Part shown: positions 44,318 through 51,671 of the stretch, in pieces | How the letters are laid out: each line of letters starts with the position of its first letter | Position numbering within the stretch: the stretch's first letter is position 1 | DNA from: Streptomyces sp. G-G2 | Lineage (GTDB): Bacteria; Actinomycetota; Actinomycetes; Streptomycetales; Streptomycetaceae | Assembly: GCF_030063135.1 (NCBI RefSeq) | Contig: NZ_JASISO010000019.1 | Location: forward strand, 1 to 64,000 | Direction: 5' to 3' | DNA: 64,000 bases | Notes under the pieces: model-generated | Seen by the model: only the letters and a program-made list of their open reading frames with translations | Told to the model about the DNA's origin: nothing | Database searches by the model: none | Translations under genes and position numbers: made by a program

Positions 44318-45511
44318 ATGACGCCGAACAACTATTACGTGCCTCAATGGCGCAGAACACCGGCCTTGATCGCGTCGGTGCTCGCGGCTGCGGTCGCCGC
44401 TGCGGTGGTCGCGGTGACGCCGACGACCGCACATGCCATTGGCACGCCCGTACCGCTCGGTACCGCGGCCTCCTTCGCGATCCTGGCCGGGTCGACGATC
44501 ACCAACACCGGCCCCTCGGTGGTCACCGGAGACATCGGTGTGCATCCCGGGTCGGCCATCACCGGGTTCCGCCCGCCGGCCTCGGAACCGGGGACGGTCA
44601 ACGGGGTCCAGCACCGCGCGGACGTCGTGGCCCAGGGGGCCAAGGACGACCTCGTCGCGGCGTACGACCAGGCTGCCGGTCAAGTCGTGGACGGTGCCCT
44701 CTCGGCGGGAATCGCCAACATCACGCTGTCTCCGGGCGTCCACCACGCCGCGATCGGTCTCGGACTCACCGGAGACCTCACCCTGGACGCCGCGGGTGAC
44801 CCCAACGCGGTGTGGGTGTTCCAGGTCCCCGAGTCCCTGACGACGGCCTCCGCCAGCCGCGTGCTTCTCACCAACGGCGCTTCGCCGTGCAATGTGTACT
44901 GGCAGATCGGAGCGTCGGCCACCCTCGGCAGCGGCTCCAAGTTCGTGGGCACGATCATGGCTCTGACCTCGATCACCGTCAATGATTCAGTGACCATCGA
45001 CGGCCGGACGCTGGCCCGTAACGGCCAGGTGTCACTGATCAACGACGTGATCAACCGGGGGAACTGCGCCACCGGCACGTCCGGTGGGACGACGGGCGGT
45101 CTGGTCACGGGTGGTGCGGTCGCAGGCACGACCACGGGCGGCACCGGGACGGGTGGCACCACGACCGGTGGCACCGGCACCGGTGGTACCGCGGGCGGCC
45201 TGCTCGGCGGGGTGACGACCGGTGGTACCTCGGGCGGCCTGCTGGGTGGTGTCCTGACGGGTGGCGTCACCGGCGGCCTTCCCGGTGGTCTCATCGCGGG
45301 CACCACGGGCAGCACCACCGGTGGTGCCAACGGCGGCGCGACCGGCGGAATCCCCGGCTACCCCAAGCCCCCGAAGCCTCCGCACGACCACGAGAAGCCT
45401 CCGCGCGACCACGACCACGACCACGACCATGACCACGAGAAGCCTCCGCACGACCAGGACCACGAGGGCGGTGGCGGCGGGTACGGCCAGGCCGACGAGA
45501 AGGCGGCGTAG
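44318..45511 (+). CDS. Secreted ice-binding protein (DUF3494) with Gly/Thr stalk
   Basis: A 397-aa exported protein. Signal peptide: residues 1-41 (ending TTAHAIG). The DUF3494 ice-binding domain (about 45-250) has LGTAASFAILAGSTITNTGP, VWVFQVPESLTTASASRVLL and NVYWQIGASATLGSGSKFVG. A Gly/Thr/Val stalk follows (about 255-350, repeated GGTTGG-like units). The tail is Pro/His/Asp-rich (EKPPRDHDHDHDHDHEKPPH). It binds ice or acts as an adhesin on the cell surface; there is no LPxTG anchor. The histidine tail suggests metal binding. Confidence 0.9.
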   Translation: MTPNNYYVPQWRRTPALIASVLAAAVAAAVVAVTPTTAHAIGTPVPLGTAASFAILAGSTITNTGPSVVTGDIGVHPGSAITGFRPPASEPGTVNGVQHRADVVAQGAKDDLVAAYDQAAGQVVDGALSAGIANITLSPGVHHAAIGLGLTGDLTLDAAGDPNAVWVFQVPESLTTASASRVLLTNGASPCNVYWQIGASATLGSGSKFVGTIMALTSITVNDSVTIDGRTLARNGQVSLINDVINRGNCATGTSGGTTGGLVTGGAVAGTTTGGTGTGGTTTGGTGTGGTAGGLLGGVTTGGTSGGLLGGVLTGGVTGGLPGGLIAGTTGSTTGGANGGATGGIPGYPKPPKPPHDHEKPPRDHDHDHDHDHEKPPHDQDHEGGGGGYGQADEKAA

Positions 45512-45590
45512 CCGGCGACGCGACATGAGGGCGCCGCTGCCGTGCGGCGCTCGCTGAAAGCGGCAGCCGAGCCGCGACAGGTGGAGGGAT

Positions 45591-45627
45591 GCCGGGCGGC
45601 GGAGTGGCAGTCGAGCCGCCGCCCGGC
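45591..45627 (+). terminator. Terminator after ice-binding gene A
   Basis: GCCGGGCGGCGG (45591-45602) pairs with CCGCCGCCCGGC (45616-45627) around a 13-nt loop. Its position argues that the next gene starts at 45652, not earlier. Confidence 0.65.
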
Positions 45628-45651
45628 ATCGGTGAGAGCCCGGGAGATCAG

Positions 45652-46428
45652 GTGAGTGCAGTCGGTACGGAAGGGCCGCCGGGTGGGACCGCCCTGGGCG
45701 CGGCCGAGTCCGCGGATGTGAGGGAACCGGACCAGCGTGGCGCCTCGGGGGCGCCGCGGTGCCGGGGTGGGGAACCCGCCGAGGGGCCGGGCGGTTCAGA
45801 GCGGCCGGCCGTCCTTGTGAAGGCAGGACTCTCGGTTGTCGTGGCCCTGTGCGTGGCGACGGCCCTGATCCACGTCCTCCTCGTCTTTCTTCATGTGGCG
45901 CCCCCGAACGCCGTCTCGCAGCAGTACAGCCGGCAGGTGAACGCATGGGTCTTCCCGCTGTTCGAGCAGAACTGGCGCCTCTTCGCACCCGATCCGGAGT
46001 CCGTCAACCGGCAGATCTCGGCGAGGGCGATGCGGACCGCCCCGGACGGCACCGCGCAGGTGAGTGACTGGTTCGATCTGTCCGGCGCGGACGGCTCCGC
46101 GGTCGAGCACAATCCGTTCCCCAGCCACACCTCGCAGAACATGCTGCGGCGGGCGTGGAGTTCGTACCTCGAGACGCACGGCGGCGACGACCAGGCGCGT
46201 ACGGAACGGGCTCTGATGATGGAGACGTACCTGCGCAACATCGCGGCGGATCGCGTCGCCGCCCACCGCGGTGGCGCCTTCGACTCCATCCAGTTGCGGG
46301 TCGTCACCGTGCCCATCGGCCCGCCGGTCCCGGCGGGCACCCCCGGCCGGGCCGCGGCCGTCGCCGCGCCCCGGCCCGCCGACACCCGATATCTGCCCTG
46401 GTGGAAGGTGGCCTCGCATGGGCACTGA
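45652..46428 (+). CDS. DUF5819 / SdpA-like membrane-anchored protein
   Basis: About 258 aa with a cytoplasmic N-terminus, one membrane helix (about residues 55-80, VVVALCVATALIHVLLVFL) and an external domain with NAWVFPLFEQNWRLFAPDPE. The last motif resembles the FxQNWxxF signature of SdpA/DUF5819 proteins. In Bacillus SdpA works with SdpB to mature the SdpC toxin. GTG 45652 has GGGAG upstream; the frame is open from 45589 but would start inside the preceding terminator. The start of the next gene overlaps the stop (ATGGGCACTGA), so the two are coupled. Confidence 0.75.
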   Translation: MSAVGTEGPPGGTALGAAESADVREPDQRGASGAPRCRGGEPAEGPGGSERPAVLVKAGLSVVVALCVATALIHVLLVFLHVAPPNAVSQQYSRQVNAWVFPLFEQNWRLFAPDPESVNRQISARAMRTAPDGTAQVSDWFDLSGADGSAVEHNPFPSHTSQNMLRRAWSSYLETHGGDDQARTERALMMETYLRNIAADRVAAHRGGAFDSIQLRVVTVPIGPPVPAGTPGRAAAVAAPRPADTRYLPWWKVASHGH

Positions 46429-47590
46429 ACAGACGGCCGCAGCTCATCGCACCGCGGCCGCAGGGGCACCCCCCGGTGCGCGGCAGTCAGGGCTCGACCG
46501 GATCGGGACGTCCTGCGCCGTCCTGACCGAGCGGCCGGTGTCCCTCTACGCCGCTGCCGTGCTGCGCATCGGGTACGGATTCCTCTACCTCGTCTTCCTC
46601 CTGCGCGAGTTCCCGTACCGGGACGAGATCTGGGGTCCGGGCGCACCGTGGACGCCGGACCTCGCGAGGCAGTTGTTCGACCAGACCGGCTGGCTGAGCG
46701 TCCTCACCCTGTTCGACAGCCGCGCGTACTTCGAGATCTGTTACGCGGCAGCTCTCGTCACGTCGGGACTGTTCATGGCCGGCTGGCGGACCAGAGCGGT
46801 CTCCGTACTGTTCGCCGTCGTGGTCGCCTCGTTCCACGCCAGGGCGATCTTCATGACGGACGGAGGGGACAACGTCACCCTCCTCATGGCGGTGTACCTC
46901 ATGTTCACCGCATGCGGCCGCCACTGGTCCCTGGACGCGCGCAGGGCACGGCTCCGAGGGCCGGCCGGCATCCCGGCCGGCCGGCGGACGCGGCACTTCT
47001 CCCACGTCCGCCGGACTCTGACCACGGTGCTGCACAACTGCGGCATGTTCGTCATCGCCGCACAAGTCTGCTTCCTCTACGGATCCGCCGGGCTGTACAA
47101 GGTGCAGGGCGGCTCCTGGGGCAATGGGACGGCCCTGCACTACGTCCTGAACCTCGATCTGTTCCGCCCCTGGCCGGCCGTGTCCCTCATGGCCGACGCC
47201 CACCCGGTCCCGATGGCCGTCGCCGGCTACCTGACGGTGCTGCTTCAGGTGGCATTCCCCTTCGTCCTGTTCGGCCGGCTGAAGTACCCCGTCCTGACCG
47301 TGCTGCTGGGCATGCATCTGGGGATCGCCGTACTCCTGGGACTGCCGCTGTTCTCCGGGGCGATGATCATTGCGGACGCCGTCTTCCTGCCGGACCGCTT
47401 CTACCGGTCCCTGGGACGGTTGTGGCGGCGCGTGGCACGGCGGCCGGAGCCCACGGCGGCCCCGGGGCAGGCTGACCAGGAGCCCGTACCTGTGCCGCCG
47501 CAGCATCCCGGTCGGCCGAACACCCTCCCGGCGGCGACCCGGTCGGCCCGCGTCACGGCCGAGGCGCCGGTCTCCCGGCCGGTGCCGTGA
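46418..47590 (+). CDS. HTTM-domain membrane protein, SdpB-like
   Basis: A 390-aa protein with about eight membrane helices and an HTTM (vitamin K-dependent carboxylase-like) domain. Seen: AAAVLRIGYGFLYLVFLLRE, FMTDGGDNVTLLMAVYLMFT, FLYGSAGLYKVQGGSWGNGT and LGMHLGIAVLLGLPLFSGAM. In Bacillus the equivalent is SdpB, needed for toxin maturation. No clear SdpC-like peptide gene is nearby, so the substrate is open. ATG 46418 overlaps the previous stop by 11 bp. The tail after residue 345 is Pro/Ala-rich. Confidence 0.82.
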   Translation: MGTEQTAAAHRTAAAGAPPGARQSGLDRIGTSCAVLTERPVSLYAAAVLRIGYGFLYLVFLLREFPYRDEIWGPGAPWTPDLARQLFDQTGWLSVLTLFDSRAYFEICYAAALVTSGLFMAGWRTRAVSVLFAVVVASFHARAIFMTDGGDNVTLLMAVYLMFTACGRHWSLDARRARLRGPAGIPAGRRTRHFSHVRRTLTTVLHNCGMFVIAAQVCFLYGSAGLYKVQGGSWGNGTALHYVLNLDLFRPWPAVSLMADAHPVPMAVAGYLTVLLQVAFPFVLFGRLKYPVLTVLLGMHLGIAVLLGLPLFSGAMIIADAVFLPDRFYRSLGRLWRRVARRPEPTAAPGQADQEPVPVPPQHPGRPNTLPAATRSARVTAEAPVSRPVP

Positions 47591-47803
47591 CAGTGCCGGC
47601 ACGGCGGGGACATGGTGGGGGCGCGGTGGGGCGTCAGGGCTCGGGCTCATGGCGTTGCCCGCGTCACGCCGATGCGGGCAAGAAGGTACGTGGCCGGAGT
47701 TCGCCGGGAAGTCCCGCGCCCACGTGCGGCCCCGTGGCGGTAGTGTCCGCGGGCACGGCTAGCCTGACCTGCGCAGAGATGGGCACAATCTTGGGGGAAT
47801 CCA

Positions 47804-48364
47804 GTGAGCGACGACCTGCTGCCTGAACCGGAACGGCTGCCGCTGACGCCCGATGAGCTGAGCAAGCGCAACCTGGGTCCCTTTGCGCCCTTCTACCAGG
47901 CGCCGGCCGCCGACAGCTACGCCGATCCCACCACTCCGCGCGATCTCCAGCCCGGGCCCTCCTTCTCTCAGCCGCAGTCGCCGTTCCTCCGCCCGCCGGT
48001 CAGTCCCACCGGACCCGGGCCCGGCGGCCAGCGGCTGGGCCAGCGCCTCAAGATCGCGCCGTCCATCCTCAACACGGCGGCGGACCGCGCGGACGAGATA
48101 CACACCGCGTTCACCAAGCCCGCCGCCGCGCTGGAGGCGCCGGCGAGGACGGCGAGCACCACCATGGCGGGCTGGGAGTCCGCGTACGCCATCCAGGCCG
48201 CGCACCGGCAGTGGGAGCAGCAGGCCGGCACGGTGGCGGGCTGGCTGGCGCACATCGCCGAGAGCCTGCGGGCCGGGGCCCGGGACTACGACAAGACCGA
48301 CGCCGCGATCGAGGATGCCTTTCGCGGGGTCCGCGTGCGCCGGTCGCTGATCGAGGATCTGTAA
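47804..48364 (+). CDS. WXG100-like (ESX) secreted helical protein
   Basis: A 186-aa protein. The Pro-rich N-terminus (about 1-80) has no signal peptide. The C-terminal 100 residues form two helices with an ESX-type W-x-G-like turn region: AAHRQWEQQAGTVAGWLAHI. This is the size and shape of a type VII substrate chaperone or partner (inference). GTG 47804 starts SDDLLPEPERL. It overlaps the next gene (TAATG), so the two are coupled. Confidence 0.65.
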   Translation: MSDDLLPEPERLPLTPDELSKRNLGPFAPFYQAPAADSYADPTTPRDLQPGPSFSQPQSPFLRPPVSPTGPGPGGQRLGQRLKIAPSILNTAADRADEIHTAFTKPAAALEAPARTASTTMAGWESAYAIQAAHRQWEQQAGTVAGWLAHIAESLRAGARDYDKTDAAIEDAFRGVRVRRSLIEDL

Positions 48365-49503
48365 TGGCTTCGTTCTACCGGGAGATCCTGGACACCGACC
48401 TCGGCCCGCTGCAGAAGCTGGCCGATCAGTGGCGCACCAGCCAGACGGGCATCAGCGGCCTGGGCAAGCGGGTCCAGGGCGAGATGCTCACCCCGCTGCG
48501 CGACAAGGGCTACTGGGAGGGCGCGGCCGCCCCGTACGCCTGGCGGATGATCGATGACATCCAGCGTCAGCTGGAGGACGCCACGAAGGTCGCGGCGGCC
48601 GTCCTCGGCGTTCTGGACGATGCCCTCGGCGAGCTGAAGTCCGCCAAGACGGACCTGCGGGCGGCGGTGACGCGGATCGGCGAACAGGGCATGCACGTGG
48701 ACAGCAAGGGTGAGGTGTCGCCCTCCGTCGTGGGCGGCCAGTGCACGGTGGTCGAGAAGGGGTCCGTCGACGCGAAGGCCATCGAGGCGGCCCAGAAGGA
48801 AATCAACGACATCGTGCGGCGCGGCATCACCGCCGACCAGAACCTCGCCTTCAGCCTGATGTCCGACATCGGCCTCGGCCCGTGGTTCAACGGCAAGCCG
48901 CAGCACTCGAACATCGACACGACGAACCAGATCAGCCAGGAGGACTACGTGCTCCTGGACCACGCCATGCGCGGCCAGCCTCTCTATCCCAGCGGACCGA
49001 AGGACGACCCGTACGACCTCGGCCTCGCCTGGGTGACCGGCGTGGGCCCCCGCTCCCGGGATTATCACGACGGCGACGAGATGACCGAGCTCATCAAGTC
49101 CAGCGTGAGCATGGAGCAGCTGCGGGCGGACACCCTCGCCCAGTGGAACACGGACGGCCAGGGCGAGGGCAAGGTCAGCTACTCCATCTCGGACGGCGGC
49201 AAGGTGGGCGCCCTGAAGAAGCTCCTCGGCACCGACATACCGGCGATCGTCACCGGGGATTCGGACCACCTGGGCGAAGCCTTCATGGGCTCGTACTCCC
49301 TCAAGTACGACGTCAAGGGCCAGGACCCGGACGGCTCCCTCGTCGTCCAGTACACCCTCGACAACAAGACCAGCAACGAGTCCTTCCTCCATTTCGTCGG
49401 CTACTACGACTGGCTGAAGAAGACCAACAAAGAGGACGGCACCTTCTCCACCGTGAGCCAGACGATCACCTGGACCGAGCGCATCCCTGCGGGAACGAAG
49501 TAG
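48364..49503 (+). CDS. ESX/WXG-type secreted protein with unknown C-terminal domain
   Basis: A 379-aa protein, no signal peptide. The N-terminal helical domain (about residues 1-110, LQKLADQWRTSQTGISGLGK and GYWEGAAAPYAWRMIDDIQR) is of the WXG/LXG type recognised by type VII secretion. The C-terminal region (about 170-379) holds GLAWVTGVGPRSRDYHDGDE and is not a known toxin fold to me. The layout (small partner, large protein, lipoprotein) resembles an effector with accessory genes. ATG 48364 overlaps the previous stop. Confidence 0.65.
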   Translation: MASFYREILDTDLGPLQKLADQWRTSQTGISGLGKRVQGEMLTPLRDKGYWEGAAAPYAWRMIDDIQRQLEDATKVAAAVLGVLDDALGELKSAKTDLRAAVTRIGEQGMHVDSKGEVSPSVVGGQCTVVEKGSVDAKAIEAAQKEINDIVRRGITADQNLAFSLMSDIGLGPWFNGKPQHSNIDTTNQISQEDYVLLDHAMRGQPLYPSGPKDDPYDLGLAWVTGVGPRSRDYHDGDEMTELIKSSVSMEQLRADTLAQWNTDGQGEGKVSYSISDGGKVGALKKLLGTDIPAIVTGDSDHLGEAFMGSYSLKYDVKGQDPDGSLVVQYTLDNKTSNESFLHFVGYYDWLKKTNKEDGTFSTVSQTITWTERIPAGTK

Positions 49504-49508
49504 CCGCC

Positions 49509-49997
49509 ATGAACCAGCGCATACGCATCACGGCGGCCGGGGCGGCCCTGGCAGCCCTCTCCTGGTCCCTCACCGCCTGCGGCCTGGGCAGCGGAACCCT
49601 CGACCGCTGCGTCCCCGCGCCCGCCACCACTGCGAGTACCGCCGACCTGGAAGGCAGCTACGCGGGCTCACTCGCCGCCGAGGGCACCCGATTGACGCTG
49701 ACCACCCGCCCCGGGGAGAGCGGTGGCACGCTGACCGTCGGGAACTGGCCTACCGGCGACTCCTTCCGCAAGGAGCTGGGCGCCTCCTTCAGTACCACCG
49801 GGACCTGGGAACTCGACCAGCCCTCCGCAGGCTCCCAGCACGCCCTGCTCCGCCTGCACTTCGATCCGCCGAAGCCCGATCTGCCCGCTCCTGACACGAT
49901 CGACCTGCTGTCGATCGGCATCGACGCGAAGCGGACCTTCGTCTACGCCGACGACGACCCCGACACCTGCCCGGACTTCCGCCTCCAACTGCACTGA
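49509..49997 (+). CDS. Lipoprotein, possible immunity or accessory factor
   Basis: A 162-aa exported lipoprotein. Lipobox SWSLTAC (cysteine at about residue 24), then a beta-rich domain with YAGSLAAEGTRLTLTTRPGE and LLRLHFDPPKPDLPAPDTID, and a Cys pair near residues 34 and 155 that could form a disulphide. It follows the ESX-type gene by 5 bp. Lipoprotein genes of this kind sometimes protect against the co-encoded effector (inference). I do not recognise a family. Confidence 0.7.
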   Translation: MNQRIRITAAGAALAALSWSLTACGLGSGTLDRCVPAPATTASTADLEGSYAGSLAAEGTRLTLTTRPGESGGTLTVGNWPTGDSFRKELGASFSTTGTWELDQPSAGSQHALLRLHFDPPKPDLPAPDTIDLLSIGIDAKRTFVYADDDPDTCPDFRLQLH

Positions 49998-50106
49998 GGC
50001 GGGGCCCGCCGGGGGAAGGGTCATCCGGCACGTGCCGCATCAGAGCATCCCTGCGGAACCTCCTGGGCCACCCTTGATCGGCCGGACAAGTCCTGGGCAA
50101 CACAAC

Positions 50107-50131
50107 AGCCCCAGGTCGCTGACCTGGGGCT
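50107..50131. terminator. Hairpin next to attachment-site scar 1
   Basis: AGCCCCAGGTC-GCT-GACCTGGGGCT is an 11-bp stem. The same core, CCCAGGTC-GCT-GACCTGGG, lies at the second scar (60299-60325). It is the kind of terminator that follows a tRNA gene on the minus strand. Confidence 0.8.
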
Positions 50132-50137
50132 TCGTCG

Positions 50138-50182
50138 TGGAACGGATGACGGGAATCGAACCCGCGCTATAAGCGTGGGGAG
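50138..50182 (-). repeat. tRNA-Gly-like 3' half: attachment-site scar 1
   Basis: Minus strand reads the anticodon side through the T arm (GCGGGTTCGATTCCCGT), the acceptor and CCA (50138-50140). The 32 bp at 50143-50174 are identical to 60336-60367. No 5' half of a tRNA follows, so this is a duplicated 3' end such as integrating elements leave at tRNA genes. Anticodon-loop remnants (TCCC) point to tRNA-Gly (CCC). Confidence 0.75.
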
Positions 50183-50286
50183 CACCCGGCACGTGGGCTT
50201 CGTTGGGGTCGCGACCCGCGAAATGTGTCTTGCGAAGGTGATTCCGAGGGTTCCGGACCGTCCTCTGCCGACCGCTGTTCACCGCC

Positions 50287-50315
50287 CTGACTGGCACGTA
50301 CCTGACTGGCACGTA
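50287..50315. repeat. Arm-type direct repeats near scar 1
   Basis: CTGACTGGCACGTA occurs at 50287-50300 and again at 50302-50315. The same 14-mer lies at 60481-60494, at the same distance from scar 2. Such short repeats beside att cores look like integrase arm-binding sites (inference). Confidence 0.55.
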
Positions 50316-50331
50316 GGGGGGTAGGCGCCGC

Positions 50332-51135
50332 TCAGAGTGCTTGGCCGGCTTGACCTGCCTGGCGGCCGAGGAACCTTTCGACCACCGTCGCCAGGGCCTC
50401 CGGACGTTCGTCCGGGGCGAAGTGACCGGCGTCGTCGAAGACCTGGAGCTCGGCGTTCGGATACCACTGCAGCCAGGTGGACCGCATGGTGTCGGGGCCC
50501 ATCGCCGGGTCGTTGGCACCGGCCACGACAAGCACTGGCGTCGTGTTGCCCTTGACCAGCTCGTGGATGTCGGGGCCGCGCGTCCAGGATTCGAGGTACG
50601 AGCGCAGGGCCGCCCGCGAAGAGCGTTCCGAGCCGCTCACTCTGGCGTCCAGCCACGCATCGTCGTGCCGACCGCCGGTGGTGACGTCGAAGATCGTCCT
50701 GCGGTTGCCGGACTTCTCCACCGCCCCGGCGAACAGCTCCCACATCTCCCCTTCGAGCGGGAACCCGGATGCGGGTACCGGCGAGATGCCGATGATCGAG
50801 CGGATCCGCGAGGGGGCGTCCAGCAACATCCGCTGGGCCGCCTTGCCGCCCATGGAGTGACCGATGACCGAGAAGGTGTCCCAGCCGAGGTCGTCGGCCA
50901 CGGCGAGGGCGTCCGCCGCGACCTCCTCCATCGTGTAAGTGCCGGGGGTGTCCATAGCCTCGCCGTACCCACGGCAGTCCACGAACGCGTAACTGAACGC
51001 GCCCCCGTCCAGGTGCTGCCGCAGATGACCGTAACTCGACCTGTCACCGAGCCAGTGGTGAAGTGCGAGGACCCGTTCGGGCCCGCTGCCTTGTACCTCG
51101 TACGGAATTACCTGTCCTGCTACTTGGTCTGTCAC
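50332..51135 (-). CDS. Alpha/beta hydrolase
   Basis: A 267-aa cytosolic hydrolase. The nucleophile elbow is VIGHSMGGKAAQRML and the catalytic His is in VFDDAGHFAPDERPEAL, with Asp in VLVVAGANDPAMGPDT. It resembles haloalkane-dehalogenase-like or lactonase/esterase members; the substrate is unknown. GTG 51135 (VTDQVAGQVIPYE) is the start; only a weak GGGAAGAG precedes it. It is just inside scar 1. Confidence 0.87.
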   Translation of the reverse strand: MTDQVAGQVIPYEVQGSGPERVLALHHWLGDRSSYGHLRQHLDGGAFSYAFVDCRGYGEAMDTPGTYTMEEVAADALAVADDLGWDTFSVIGHSMGGKAAQRMLLDAPSRIRSIIGISPVPASGFPLEGEMWELFAGAVEKSGNRRTIFDVTTGGRHDDAWLDARVSGSERSSRAALRSYLESWTRGPDIHELVKGNTTPVLVVAGANDPAMGPDTMRSTWLQWYPNAELQVFDDAGHFAPDERPEALATVVERFLGRQAGQAGQAL

Positions 51136-51468
51136 AACGTTGGGCTCTTCCCTCCGGGCCGGGCCCGGAATCCCGTCGACTTGAGACTTCGCCCCAACGG
51201 CGTACGGGGAGACCAGGCCAGATCAGTTCGTCCAGCTCCACGTCGTACGGATCAGGAAGGTCGCAGCAGGCAACAACCTCGATGCCCGACGTGGCGCAGG
51301 TGGGCTGGTTCGCCTACGAGGCTTCCGACCCGAGCGCCCGGATGAACGCAGGTGAACGCCCAAGAATGTCGGGCTGACCGACGACACGACGGATTCGGGC
51401 GGGTCGGCGGCACTGCGGCTTCCTGACGTTACGTCACTCACATAGACCATTTTTTCTTATTTGTGACT

Positions 51469-51486
51469 CATTGCTGTGAAATATGC
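51469..51486 (+). promoter_or_regulatory. Shared promoter motif upstream of ice-binding gene B
   Basis: CATTGCTGTGAAATATGC, matching 44229-44246 at 15 of 18 positions. It is in an AT-rich patch (51440-51490), 186 bp before the GTG. The remaining intergenic DNA (51136-51671) has no gene I can support; a short frame near 51282-51375 is unassigned. Confidence 0.45.
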
Positions 51487-51671
51487 GTGACTGCCCTCGC
51501 ATGACGGCGTATCACTACGTCGGGCAGGGAGCCGCTCTCGAAGTCCCCGCTCAGAGGGAGTCTGCGCATCGGCGCAGGTAGGGGCTTGCGGCCCCGCGTA
51601 GTCATCGTCGCGGGCGCTCGGGAACCTCCTCCGGGAGGACTGAGGCCCGAAGCAACGAGAAAGGTCCTGCT

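Noticed and set aside
50143..50174. Intact tRNA-Gly gene
   Set aside because: Only the 3' half (T arm, acceptor) is present; the D arm and 5' acceptor strand cannot be found next to it, at either scar.
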